64,000 nt of DNA. It comes from Nocardia sienata NBRC 100364 (lineage in GTDB: Bacteria > Actinomycetota > Actinomycetes > Mycobacteriales > Mycobacteriaceae). Below the pieces are notes generated by a model. It saw only the letters and a program-made list of their open reading frames with translations. It ran no database searches and was not told the DNA's origin. Numbering within the stretch: the stretch's first letter is position 1; every line of letters begins with the position of its first letter. Shown piece by piece: positions 25,186 to 34,229 of this stretch. Made by a program: the position numbers and the translations under genes. The stretch is taken from assembly GCF_001613205.1 (NCBI RefSeq), contig NZ_BDBX01000055.1:1-64000 (forward strand). The letters run 5' to 3'.

Positions 25186-25616
25186 GACAGTTCCCTCCAG
25201 CAATGTGGTTCGGGTGAATGAGTCATGTCCCGGCCGGGACGGCAACCGCACCGGATCGGGGTGAAATTCCCGGGGTCGGTGTCATCGCCGCTCCTATGAA
25301 CGCTCGATACCCCGGTCGCTGTCAAGCGGATCGTGAAAAGAAAATTCCGCGCCCCGAACTCCTCTCATCGGAACCCGAAATAGCTTCGGCACGAGTGGAA
25401 TCAGCCTGAACGACACCCCTCGGGCGAGCCGACAGGGCTCACCACAGGCGAGTCCGCCGGCGAACTGCCGCGGGCGGTTTCAGTGACCAATTCGGCTTCT
25501 GCCCGATCACCGCGCACACCGGAGAACGGCTGGCGCCCGCACCACCTGGGCCGTCTACCTCACCGCCGCGACAGGCACCGGCGACACATCAGCGAGCATC
25601 CTGCCCAGGGCCACTA
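25186..25616. other. Intergenic region upstream of the two-winged-helix gene
   Basis: 431 bases without a supported gene. On the minus strand TTGACA lies at 25325-25320, a good -35 for the leftward gene, but the -10 is weak. A possible 20-codon leader frame follows downstream of it. Nothing else was recognised. Confidence 0.35.
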
Positions 25617-26567
25617 TCAGTGATCCTGGCGGTTGCGCCACGGCGGCACGGGCATACTCCGTTCCCCGGACGTGTTCTTTTCCTGTTCGCGCTGGAGCTG
25701 GTCACGTTCGCGGCGTACCTGTTCGGCGAGGTCGTAGATCGTGTCCAGATCAGCGGTCGTACCGCCCATCACCTCGACACCGGTCATGCCGTCCTCGACG
25801 TCGTGATCGCAGTTGACGATCTCTTCAGCGGCGTGTCGGGGGCACCCGGGGACGGTCACGAGGGTGTCGTCATCGAAGATCCTTACGCGCACACGGACCT
25901 CACCGCCATCGCAGAGTGAGTACCCCCAGCCCCGGCGGCGGGAACGGTCCGCGCCGAGGAGGCAGCCTCTACTGTGGACGGCTTCGGCCGTCATGGACAG
26001 TATGTTGGCCGCGTCCATGGCCGATTCGAGTCGGTCGCGTAGCGGCCCGCCGGTGGTCCGTTCCAGCCCATTGAGTGTGACGCGCACTCCGTAGTAGGCC
26101 GCGGCAACGGTCGTCCACTCCATACAGTGGAGGTCGGCGTCTTCACGAACGCGGTTCAGATCGTCGAGTACCTCCCGGATCGTTGTGCGGAATTGCTCGT
26201 TCGCCTCGTTCTGGGTCAGCCGGTGCCGCTGCCAGGAGGGCACGACCACGGTCGTCGGCTTCAGCTTGGCGGACCGAAGCGCACGGACCCTCGGCAACAA
26301 GACATCCGCCGCGGCAACGACGTCGGCACAGGTCGGATCCGCCAAGCCGTCTTGGCCGAGCTGTTCGGCATCCTCGCGACGCGAGTACTTTTCGACTCCG
26401 CCGATCTCGAATTTCACGGGCCGCAACCACGAGTTCTTCTCGGCCTGCTCGCGGACTCGCGCAGTGCTTTCGTCGCCGCGCATGAGAGCTTGCCTGTATT
26501 TCACGCCGTCCTCGGCCTCGATCCTGCGAGCCCGGCGTCGCCGGCGCGCACTGGTGTTCTTCGGCAT
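25617..26567 (-). CDS. Hypothetical protein with basic N-terminus
   Basis: 316 residues from the ATG at 26567 (26579 is an alternative). It opens with an Arg-rich stretch (ARRRRRARR), has a helical central region with RDRLESAMDAANILSMTAEA, and a Cys-containing C-terminal third (CLLGADRSRR...CPRHAAEEIVNCDHD) that could bind a metal. The last 60 residues are a charged coiled coil (AEQVRRERDQLQREQEKN). I do not recognise a family. It lies on its own, with about 450 non-coding bases between it and the gene upstream. Confidence 0.5.
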   Translation of the reverse strand: MPKNTSARRRRRARRIEAEDGVKYRQALMRGDESTARVREQAEKNSWLRPVKFEIGGVEKYSRREDAEQLGQDGLADPTCADVVAAADVLLPRVRALRSAKLKPTTVVVPSWQRHRLTQNEANEQFRTTIREVLDDLNRVREDADLHCMEWTTVAAAYYGVRVTLNGLERTTGGPLRDRLESAMDAANILSMTAEAVHSRGCLLGADRSRRRGWGYSLCDGGEVRVRVRIFDDDTLVTVPGCPRHAAEEIVNCDHDVEDGMTGVEVMGGTTADLDTIYDLAEQVRRERDQLQREQEKNTSGERSMPVPPWRNRQDH

Positions 26568-27023
26568 GTTCTCGTCCATTCCCGGCAGAGGTGCCCACGC
26601 CACCCTGCCTGCGACGAAATAAGCATGCGAACAGGGGAAAGGTGTGAACGCGGGCCCCGGGAAGGACCTTGGCCATCAACGTCACCGAACCGGCGTGGGC
26701 GAGGCAACTCAGGCGAGGAAGAGGAGCGCGTGCGCGGCCTGACACTCCATGCGGAGCATATCCTCCCGACACCCAGCGAAAGACCGAACTTCGCCGAAAC
26801 AACCACGGCAATAGTGCACGGGCGGAATATCGGCCGTTCCCGGGGTGGCGTGACCACCCGGTTCATGATTCGCCGACTTCCGGGCAAGGGACAGCAGGTG
26901 ATCGAGGTGTCGCCCGCCACCGGGCCGCGCAGAGGGCCCGCCTGCCCGGCGGCATGACTGGCCTGCAAGAGGACCGACGGCCATGGCAGGGCGATGACGA
27001 CGTTTGAAACCTCGGGGTGGCCG
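26568..27023. other. Intergenic region
   Basis: 456 bases with no supported gene; the frames crossing it on both strands have no recognisable features. It probably contains the promoter of the leftward hypothetical gene. It ends at a strong hairpin at 27024. Confidence 0.4.
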
Positions 27024-27050
27024 ACGAGGTTGGGGCCGCCCCAACCTCGT
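27024..27050. terminator. 12-bp perfect hairpin
   Basis: ACGAGGTTGGGG, loop CCG, CCCCAACCTCGT: a perfect 12-bp stem ending 10 bases beyond the frame-corrected stop (27061-27063) of the leftward gene. Its position supports the idea that the gene originally ended at 27061 and not at the premature stop at 27134. Confidence 0.75.
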
Positions 27051-27060
27051 CAGGTGGCGG

Positions 27061-27700
27061 CTAGGGTTTGTCGATGGACTCGGCCGGGAGTATTTCGAAC
27101 GGGTCGCTGTCGAGCAGGATCAGCGAGCGCCCGTTATCCCAGTCGACGTGCATCTGTCCCCAGGCGTGGCGCGCTGAGATGGGTGACGGTGCCGGTGGCG
27201 CCGAGTTCGAAGGGGTCGGGGTCGCCGGGCAGCGGGTCGGTGATACGGACCCGGTCGCCCACGCTGGGGGTGGTCGTCATAGGCGTGTCTGTCGTGCAGT
27301 CGTGGCTGGTCGTGGTCGTGAGGTCGAGTCGGAACAGGCCGGGCTCATGGGGTCGCGGACGAGTGAGGGCCGTGTCGGCGGTAGCGCGGATATCGGTGGC
27401 GTAGCGGATGATATCGAGATCGAGGTCGTGATCGGCGACCGGGTTGCCGTGGCGGTCGCGGAATCCGGCGACACCGAGGCCGCCGTAGGGTTCCCAGTCG
27501 AACAACACCGTGGTAATGGCGGGATGACGGTCGCCGATCTCGGCTGCGACTAGTTCGAGGACGGCCTCGGTGATGCGCTGTTCACGCACCGGCCCCAGCG
27601 GCAGCGCGAACGCCGCTGCCAGCCGGGCCCGTGCCGAGTCGGCGGCACCGGGACCCGAGCGGCCCATGGCGGCGGTGGGGTTGTGGGTGGGGTGGTTCAT
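27061..27700 (-). pseudogene. DUF4314-type protein gene with a late frameshift
   Basis: From the ATG at 27700 (GGAGG upstream) the frame gives 188 residues: a helical N-terminal domain (about 15-60) and then VGDRVRITDPLPGDPDPFEL, the start of a DUF4314/KOW-like beta domain. The frame then ends abruptly at 27134. Inserting one base near 27175-27180 restores the missing end of the domain, reading GQMHVDWDNGRSLILLDSDP, then FEILPAESIDKP and a stop at 27061 just before a hairpin. It is therefore either a mutated gene or a programmed frameshift; a mutation is simpler. It lies downstream of the VWA gene and may belong to the same module. Confidence 0.65.
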
Positions 27701-27840
27701 GTCGTGTCCTCCACCGGGTGTGGCGGTGGCCTGTTTTCGTGGTTGCTGTTCGTTGGCCGAGGTTCGGTCCGGCCGGGTAGTGCCTGGTTTCACCGCTTCT
27801 GGGGGCGCGGTGCGGGACCGCGCCCCCATGGCGGTGTGGG

Positions 27841-29589
27841 TTATGCGTTGCGGACTGCGGTGGTGGCGGCGCGGCCGATGGCGGCGGCGGTGGCGGCCGG
27901 GGCGGTGACTAGGTGCACGTTCACCCCGGTCAGCGGGTCCGGGTCGCTGTCGGCCGGTGCGAGCCACAGCACCGCGCACCCGGTGCCGCGCAGCGCATCG
28001 ACCCGCCGCTGGGCACGGTCGCGGTTGCCGCCGCTGTAGTGGCCGTCGGAGATGATCACCAACAGCCGGGTCGCGCCAGGCCGGGCCAGGCCGAGGGCAC
28101 CGTCGAGGGCCTCGATAGCGGCATCGATGACGTGGAGGTAATCCGGGCAACTGAATTCGGTGACCCGCGCGGGAGCGGTGCCGGGGTAGGTGATCGGTTT
28201 GACCGAGCCCCCGAACGTCACGGTCGCGGTCTCGGCGGGCATGGTGGCCAGCTCGGCCGCGCGGGCGATGATCCACGCGGCCGAGGCCACCGGGGCGGCG
28301 TACTCCCCCATCGAGGAGGACACGTCACAGGCGATACCGACCCGCAACGGTTGCAGCGGAACGGTTTTGCGTGTGGTGCGGGTGAACGGTTCGGCGGTCG
28401 GGATGGCCCCGGCGGCGCGTTGGGCCTCACGCGCCAGCGCGCCACGCATCCGCAACCGGCCCGGCGGCAGCGCGGAGGTCGTGCGCACCGTGGTCCGTTC
28501 CCGAGTGGCGGCGGTGTTGAGGGCGCGGGCCAGCACCCGGGCGGCGGTGTGCTCGTCCGGGCGGGCGGCGCGGGTCCGTCGCCTGCTTGCGGTCCGGCCC
28601 CGGCCCGACCCGTCGCCGAACACCTGCCGCGCTTGCGCGGCAGCGTCGTTGGCGGCGCGTTGCGCGGCGTCACGGGCGGCGGCAGCGACCTCGGCGGGGT
28701 CGGGTTCCACCGGCGAGGCAGCGACTGCGTCGCCGATGTTGGCAACGGTGTCGCCGATCGCGGCCCCCAGCGGCGAGTCCGGTACGGGGTCGGTATGGGG
28801 GTCGGGGCCGACGATATCGAGCCAGCGCTGCCCGAGCTCGAGCATGGCGGCGGCGTCGGTGTCGGCCACGGTGTGGGCCTCGCGCCAAATGGCCTGCAGT
28901 TTTTCGAGGGTGTCGGTGCCGAGGATGGTCTCGATCGCGGTGGCGGCGGGCGCGCATTCCGCCTTGTCGAGGATGCCGCCGTCGCGGCGGGCCAGGATGA
29001 GGGCTGCGTTGACGGCCGCGTTGTAGGGGGTGGGCGGAATCCGTGAGGTGGCGATCGCGCCGCCGTTGTCGCCGATCACGATCTCGGTGGCGCTGGCACG
29101 CAACCAATGCCGGTCATCGGGGCGCAGGCGTATCTGGGCGGCCTCGATCCGGGATTCCTCGAGCAGCATCGCGGCATCGACCACCCCCGGGTGCGCCACC
29201 AGCGGCGGGGTCCACCTCGTGTGCTTGGCGTGTGCGCACTCGTGCACAAACGCACCCCACACCGCCGGGTAGCGGTTGCGGTCGCTCGTGCGTTCCGGGC
29301 GGGCGGTGGCGGGGTCGATGGCCATGCGGGTGCCGTCGATCTCGATCGCCGCACGGCCCGGCATGAACACCGCCGGGTGCCCGAAAGCAGCACCGGGGGC
29401 GATCGTCACGGACAAGTCCTCACGGTCGGCGATCGGCGGGGCCTCGGCGGTCATCGCGGCCGAGAGCGTGGCCCATCCGCCGGTGACAGGCACAGAGGCC
29501 GAGGCAGGTGCGGGCGTAGCGGGGGCGGTCGTCGGGGCAGCAGCGGCGGCGGGGGCGGGGGCGGGGGCAGTGATCACGTGGCCGGTCAT
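27841..29589 (-). CDS. VWA-domain protein with HExxH metallopeptidase-like domain
   Basis: 582 residues from the ATG at 29589. After an Ala/Pro-rich N-terminus, residues 70-260 hold a putative metallopeptidase domain with H116-E-C-A-H120 followed by AKHTRW; a possible third ligand lies in the helix LLEESRIEAAQ. A charged linker (about 290-345) leads to a von Willebrand A domain (about 410-570) with the MIDAS motif CDVSSSMG (D422, S424, S426). It lies 44 bases after the MoxR-like ATPase. MoxR and VWA proteins commonly act as chaperone-like pairs that remodel a target or insert a metal cofactor; the added HExxH domain suggests coupled proteolysis, which is inference. Confidence 0.75.
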   Translation of the reverse strand: MTGHVITAPAPAPAAAAAPTTAPATPAPASASVPVTGGWATLSAAMTAEAPPIADREDLSVTIAPGAAFGHPAVFMPGRAAIEIDGTRMAIDPATARPERTSDRNRYPAVWGAFVHECAHAKHTRWTPPLVAHPGVVDAAMLLEESRIEAAQIRLRPDDRHWLRASATEIVIGDNGGAIATSRIPPTPYNAAVNAALILARRDGGILDKAECAPAATAIETILGTDTLEKLQAIWREAHTVADTDAAAMLELGQRWLDIVGPDPHTDPVPDSPLGAAIGDTVANIGDAVAASPVEPDPAEVAAAARDAAQRAANDAAAQARQVFGDGSGRGRTASRRRTRAARPDEHTAARVLARALNTAATRERTTVRTTSALPPGRLRMRGALAREAQRAAGAIPTAEPFTRTTRKTVPLQPLRVGIACDVSSSMGEYAAPVASAAWIIARAAELATMPAETATVTFGGSVKPITYPGTAPARVTEFSCPDYLHVIDAAIEALDGALGLARPGATRLLVIISDGHYSGGNRDRAQRRVDALRGTGCAVLWLAPADSDPDPLTGVNVHLVTAPAATAAAIGRAATTAVRNA

Positions 29590-29633
29590 GGCGGGTAACG
29601 CCTTTCGTAATGTGTGGTCGGAGCTGGGCGGGG

Positions 29634-30809
29634 TTAGAGGCGGGCGCCGAGGGCCAGGGGTTCCAGTGAGGTGCCGAACACCGTGCGGACCACAGCGGCC
29701 ACGAAAGGGCGGTCGTCCTCGGGGGCGGCGCCGAGGAGATTCGCGGCGGCGGTGTTCGTGTCGGTGGCGGTGGCGATTTTCTGGAACGCCAGCAGTTCGC
29801 GCAGCTGCGGCGCCCACCCGACCTCGCCTTTGGCCTGCCGCTGGGCCAGCGTGCGCGCCACTTTCACGGCCCGCCTGTCGACCCCGAGCTGTCCGGCGAG
29901 GTCGTAGTCGCTGCCGACCTGCACCTGGAACGCGAACCGGGAGGCCAGCGCATCGGACAGGATCGCCCCGTGGACCCCGGGGTTGTGTCCGGCCACCACG
30001 AAGAACCCAGGCTCGGCTTTCACGACCTCGCCGCCGTGGGCTTTGATCACGATCTCGCGGCGGCCGTCCATCGCCGGGTACACCACCGACAGCACGGTCG
30101 GCGGAATGAGAGTCGCGTCGTCGATGAACAGCACCCGGCCCTCACGCATCGCGCGGACCAGCGGGCCGTGCACGAAAACGAAAGTTCCGTCGGGGTTCTG
30201 GGTGTACTCGCCCACGAAATCGGCGACCGTGGTGTCCCCGTCACCCTGCACGGTCAGCAGATCCCCGTAGGCGGCCTCGATCAGCGAGGTTTTGCCCGTT
30301 CCTGGCGGGCCGTACAGCAGCACCGGGACCTCGGCGGTGCGCATCGTCTGCAACACATCCACATCGGCGCGCCCGGCGAGCTTGCGCACGTGGTAGTCCT
30401 GCCCGTTCGGGCGGACCACCGTGTTCCCGGTGCGCGCCGGGGTTTTGGGTGTTGTTTTGGCTTTGGGTGTTTTGCGGGGGCGTGGTGCGGCCGGGGTGGC
30501 GGATCCGCCGGGGGCCGGGGTGGGTGCGGTAGGCGTGGTGGCGGGGGCCGGGGTAGCGGCGGAGGCGGTGTTTGCGTTGGCGCAATAGCGGCGCGGTGAG
30601 GCCGAGGTGCGGTCGGCGTGCCCGGCGGCGGTCAGGGCCTCGAGCGCGTTACCGACAGCCCCGGACGACCGCGCGAGGGTTTTCGCGATCTCACGGGGTG
30701 ATAGCTCGTCACCCGCAGCATCCACTAGCGCACCGGCGACCATGCGCCGCAATTCCCCATTGCCCAAACGAGCACCAGTTGCGGGGGCCGGGGTCGCGTT
30801 GCTTGCCAT
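29634..30809 (-). CDS. MoxR-type AAA+ ATPase with N-terminal winged helix
   Basis: 391 residues. Residues 15-76 form a winged helix (SPREIAKTLARSSGAVGNAL) paralogous to the C-terminal domain of the protein at 24418-25185. A Pro/Ala/Lys linker leads to the AAA+ module: Walker A GPPGTGKTS (167-175), Walker B VLFIDD (226-231), with Asp where most have Glu, sensor-1 GHNPG, and DALASRFAFQ where MoxR/CbbQ proteins have their arginine-finger region. It heads an operon with the VWA/metallopeptidase protein. The fused DNA-binding domain is unusual and suggests recruitment to DNA or autoregulation. Confidence 0.83.
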   Translation of the reverse strand: MASNATPAPATGARLGNGELRRMVAGALVDAAGDELSPREIAKTLARSSGAVGNALEALTAAGHADRTSASPRRYCANANTASAATPAPATTPTAPTPAPGGSATPAAPRPRKTPKAKTTPKTPARTGNTVVRPNGQDYHVRKLAGRADVDVLQTMRTAEVPVLLYGPPGTGKTSLIEAAYGDLLTVQGDGDTTVADFVGEYTQNPDGTFVFVHGPLVRAMREGRVLFIDDATLIPPTVLSVVYPAMDGRREIVIKAHGGEVVKAEPGFFVVAGHNPGVHGAILSDALASRFAFQVQVGSDYDLAGQLGVDRRAVKVARTLAQRQAKGEVGWAPQLRELLAFQKIATATDTNTAAANLLGAAPEDDRPFVAAVVRTVFGTSLEPLALGARL

Positions 30810-31566
30810 TTCATCTCCTGAAAGTTCAATCCCATTTCACGCACCAATGCGCGGATCGTGGCATACGTGTAGCGAGGCCACCAATAGGATTTCCGTTGAT
30901 TTCCCGGCGAATTCCGGGAACGGCTCGACGCTAGCTCGACTCACAGTGTGCTCACAACCCGAAAAGGACGAAATATTTACGGAATTCCGCCTCGACCACG
31001 CGAATTCGACCGCGCAAGACAGGGAAGAAATGCGCGCGCCACCGAGGCCGGCCGTGTCGGTGTTTCAAAAAGGAATAACCGATTCAAGCCGGACAGAAGA
31101 ATAAAGAATGGGCAGGGAATGGAGATAAGTGGATTCAGAGGGGGTGAGAGGCGGTTACCGACAGAGTGAAAGCCGGACAGACGCGGGCACACGGGCCGCC
31201 CGAGCATGTCTATACAGCTTTGTGCATAGACAATCCCGGGTAACACCCCGCCGGATACATACCGATCTACCTGCTATTTTTGCACGGCAGGGTGGTCCGG
31301 TTTGATCATTGCACCGAATAGTGCACGGAACCTCACCACCGAACAGCGCACGGATTATTTTTCATCGAACCACCCCACCTTCGATCGAGCCACTGCACAG
31401 AAACCGCCGCCGATCAGCTGCCGGAGATAGTCTCTGATCGATGTCGTTCAGAATATGCCGGAAAATGCGGGCACAGGCAATTTGGCACCATTCCCATGAT
31501 CGTAGCAATGACATTTACGCGACGATCGGTATTCGCCGAATACAGAATGCCGGGGCTGGTTCTTCT
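30810..31566. other. AT-richer intergenic region upstream of the MoxR operon
   Basis: 757 bases with no supported gene, clearly richer in A/T than its surroundings. It contains a pair of 18-bp direct repeats at 31312-31354. It is the likely promoter/control region of the leftward MoxR-VWA operon; a replication origin or origin of transfer is possible but not shown. Confidence 0.45.
31312..31354. repeat. Two 18-bp direct repeats, period 25
   Basis: CACCGAATAGTGCACGGA at 31312-31329 and CACCGAACAGCGCACGGA at 31337-31354 differ at two positions. A further TGCACGG lies at 31281-31287. They lie upstream of the MoxR operon and may be regulator sites. Confidence 0.6.
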
Positions 31567-33390
31567 CTATTGGGTGGTGCGGCGGAGCTGGGCGAGGAGT
31601 TGCCGAGTCTCAGCGCTGGGGGTTTGGCCTATTTCGGCTAGGGTGCGGGTGAGGAGCGAGTAGGTGCGTGCGAGGGCGGCGTATTCGCCAAGGCGGGCGT
31701 GGAGGCGGAGAATGTCTTGCCAGACGGCTTCGTTGTAGGGGTCGTTCTCGGCGGTTTTCTCGAGCAGGCCCAGGGTGGCACGCGGATCATTTTCGGTATT
31801 GCGGGCGGCCAGCCAGCTCAAGGCGTTGAGCGCGTTGCGTCGTGCCGATTCACGTAGCGCTTCTGCCCAGGTCTCGGTGAGGTCGCTGGCCAGTTCGCGG
31901 GTGGCCAGGTCCGCGATACGGCGGGCCGCGGCGACCTGGTCGGTGTGGCTGCCCGCGCGGCGTTCGGCGACGGCGGCGTTGAAGTCCCAGTAGTCGACGC
32001 CGAGCACTGTGCTCTCCAAGCGGCAGTGCAGCCGGTCGTCGGTGACCAGCCCGGTGATCTGCCCGCCGGTCACAGCGCTGAGGGAGGTCCGTAGTCGGCT
32101 CATGGTGTTGGTGAGCGCGCTGGTGCCCCGCCCGGGTGGGCGTTCACCCCACAACATGTCGATCAACTGAGCCCGCGATAGGCCGTCCGGATGCAGGGCG
32201 AGCACCGTCAGCAGCTCACGAACGCGGGGCTGAAACTGCGCGGTGACCTCCACACCCTCCGCAGCGCCCCGCGCACTCCAGAAGATCCGTGTAGGCCCGA
32301 ACACCCGCAATACCAAGGCAGGCGCAGCCTCGTGCGGCGCCGGAACCGGTGGAGAGTCCGTGGGTGCGATGACGAAGCCGGGCTCGGGTGCCGCGGCGAG
32401 TTCTTCCTCACCGAGGTGGCCGGCATCTTCGCGCCCGCGGCCGAGGACTGGGTCGGGGGCTGGCGGCGGTGCAGTGGGTTCCGCGACCGCTGGCCCGGGT
32501 GTGCGCGGGTCCGGTGTGGCCGCTGGTGGCTGTTCGATGCGGTAGATCGTCGGAGGGGTGTTCTGGTGGCGGGTTCGGCCGTTGCGGCGTGCGGCGGCCG
32601 TGGCGAGCTGTTCTGTGGGCTGCCTGTCACCGCGGGCGGGGGTGCGGAGACGGATGTTCAAGTCCGCAGCGATGTCTCGGGCTGCCGGGAGGAGGGGCGC
32701 GCCGCGGCGGCGGCGTGGCGCGCGGGTGCCGTGCAACAGCGCCTCGGCGCGGGCCCGGCTGTCGGGCAGGGCACCCAGCAGTGGGAGCCCGAGGGCGGCA
32801 GCGAACTCACCGCGGGCATCGGCACCAACGAGGACGATCCCCGGGTGGGTGCTGTGGCGGGCGAGTACGCGGATCCGGTGGGCGGCCGAATCAGAGTCCC
32901 AGTGATCAGAACGCACAACCACCAGGCAGGCATCGGCAGCAGCCATCACCGGCTCTATATCCGAATTCGGCTCGGGGGCCCCGCAATCGGCGAACACGGT
33001 AGCCCCGAGGTTGCGCCAGCTCGGGGACGGACCGGCCAACAGCTCAACGGTGAAAGCCGCGCGGCCGGGATCGCGGTGAGTTGGCGCGGCCAGCAGCGCC
33101 TGTCCGCCGGGTAGGAACTGCACGTGCCGGGCCAGGCTATCCGGGTCGATCGGCGCACCGGTGGTGACCATGCGGGCCAGGCTCGCCAACCCGAGATATG
33201 GGTCAGCACCCGCCATGTCGGCGAGCTGGCCGCCTGCGGGGTCGGCTTCCACGATCAGAGTGGGTTCCGGACCGGGCCAGGTGCGGGCGAGAGCCAGGGT
33301 GGTTGTGGTGGTCCCGGCGCGTGGACTCAGGCCCGCGACCGCGATCAGCAGCGGCGCCTGCGGGCCTGTGCGCACAGGTGAGGCGTTCAC
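31567..33390 (-). CDS. Fusion of a ParA/MinD-like domain with a SARP-type (BTAD) regulator
   Basis: 607 residues from a GTG at 33390. The N-terminal 230 residues follow the ParA/MinD fold: a P-loop position LSPRAGTTTTTLALA (21-35), EADPAGGQLADM as the second motif, and a later VVVRSDHWDSD strand. The deviant Walker A lysines are replaced (R24, T29), so nucleotide binding is doubtful. After a Pro-rich linker (about 270-340) comes an OmpR-type winged helix (about 358-445, including GLSRAQLIDMLWGERPPGRG) and a bacterial transcriptional activation domain of TPR-like helices (about 455-600), as in SARP activators. Inferred role: element regulator, perhaps acting on the 11-bp-period arrays. Confidence 0.72.
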   Translation of the reverse strand: MNASPVRTGPQAPLLIAVAGLSPRAGTTTTTLALARTWPGPEPTLIVEADPAGGQLADMAGADPYLGLASLARMVTTGAPIDPDSLARHVQFLPGGQALLAAPTHRDPGRAAFTVELLAGPSPSWRNLGATVFADCGAPEPNSDIEPVMAAADACLVVVRSDHWDSDSAAHRIRVLARHSTHPGIVLVGADARGEFAAALGLPLLGALPDSRARAEALLHGTRAPRRRRGAPLLPAARDIAADLNIRLRTPARGDRQPTEQLATAAARRNGRTRHQNTPPTIYRIEQPPAATPDPRTPGPAVAEPTAPPPAPDPVLGRGREDAGHLGEEELAAAPEPGFVIAPTDSPPVPAPHEAAPALVLRVFGPTRIFWSARGAAEGVEVTAQFQPRVRELLTVLALHPDGLSRAQLIDMLWGERPPGRGTSALTNTMSRLRTSLSAVTGGQITGLVTDDRLHCRLESTVLGVDYWDFNAAVAERRAGSHTDQVAAARRIADLATRELASDLTETWAEALRESARRNALNALSWLAARNTENDPRATLGLLEKTAENDPYNEAVWQDILRLHARLGEYAALARTYSLLTRTLAEIGQTPSAETRQLLAQLRRTTQ

Positions 33391-33412
33391 GGTGCCAAAC
33401 CGGTGGTCGGGG

Positions 33413-34120
33413 TCATCCTTGCCTCTGGATATTGGTGATCAGCAAGGCACGGCCCTCACCAGGGCGGGTATTGACGACTTGGAGGTAGTCGATGCGTTGC
33501 CCCTCGGCGCGCAGTTCGACGATGTGCACGTTCGCGGTGGTCGCCGAGATCGGGGTGATCGCCACGCAATGCGTGGTGCCGCGCGGGATCGACACGATGC
33601 CGGCGGCGAGCCCGTCGAAGCCGATCCCGGACTCGGGCGCCAGCAGCCGCATCGCCGCCTCGGCGTCGCGGCTCAGATAGTAGGCAGCCTGGAATGAGGC
33701 GATCACGCCGGGCACCGTGGCGGGGTCACCGGCATGGTCGGTGACCACCGTGCCCGACAACCCGGTACACGCGCCCTCCGGCGCGGGTGCCGGGCTCGGA
33801 GACGCCGTGGTGACCGCTGGTGCGCCTGCCTCACAGGAATCAACCGATAACGCCACCACACCGATCAGGATCGCGACGACAGCGGCCGGCACCGCCCAGC
33901 CCCCGGCCGGTAGCCGATTCCGCACCGCGGACCATCGTGCCCGATGGCCACCGGTGACGCCGGTGTCGGGAGTCCGCGGCAGTGCGACCAGCCAACGGTC
34001 CTCCGGCAGTTCGGGGTCCGGGTCGGGATCGGGCACGGCGTGCAGCTCGGGCGTGGGTCGTTGCTCGTCCAGCCACGCCCAGGCGTCGTCGTCATCGGGT
34101 GGTGGGTCGGGGTACTTCAT
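33413..34120 (-). CDS. VirB8/TcpC-like conjugation protein
   Basis: 235 residues. An acidic, Pro/Asp-rich N-terminal cytosolic part (about 1-70), one membrane helix (about 75-93, VPAAVVAILIGVVALSV), then an exported domain (about 115-235) with an alpha+beta order resembling the NTF2-like fold of VirB8/TcpC proteins (VIASFQAAYYLSRDAEAAMR as the first helix). It stands 22 bases upstream of the ParA/SARP-like gene. VirB8-like proteins bridge the inner channel to outer parts of the transfer apparatus. The assignment rests on topology, size and context, not on strong sequence similarity. Confidence 0.6.
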   Translation of the reverse strand: MKYPDPPPDDDDAWAWLDEQRPTPELHAVPDPDPDPELPEDRWLVALPRTPDTGVTGGHRARWSAVRNRLPAGGWAVPAAVVAILIGVVALSVDSCEAGAPAVTTASPSPAPAPEGACTGLSGTVVTDHAGDPATVPGVIASFQAAYYLSRDAEAAMRLLAPESGIGFDGLAAGIVSIPRGTTHCVAITPISATTANVHIVELRAEGQRIDYLQVVNTRPGEGRALLITNIQRQG

Positions 34121-34163
34121 TCACCTCGCCTCGTCGGGGTTGATCTCGGGTCGGTGGGGATTG

Positions 34164-34226
34164 CTCCGGGGGCCTGCCCGCACCCGGCAGGGGGAAGAGC
34201 GGAGGTGCGGGCAGGGTCCCCCGGAG
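34164..34226. repeat. Long 21-bp-arm hairpin between leftward genes
   Basis: CTCCGGGGG-CCTGCCCGCACC (34164-34184) pairs with GGTGCGGGCAGG-GT-CCCCCGGAG (34204-34226). The 21-bp arms match perfectly apart from a two-base GT bulge, with a 19-base loop. It starts a few bases downstream of the lipase-like gene ending at 34230 and could be a terminator or an mRNA-stabilising processing element before the VirB8-like gene. Confidence 0.65.
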
Positions 34227-34229
34227 GGG

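Noticed and set aside
27913..29046. Plus-strand frame of 377 codons
   Set aside because: Antisense to the VWA protein; Gly/Arg-rich low complexity.
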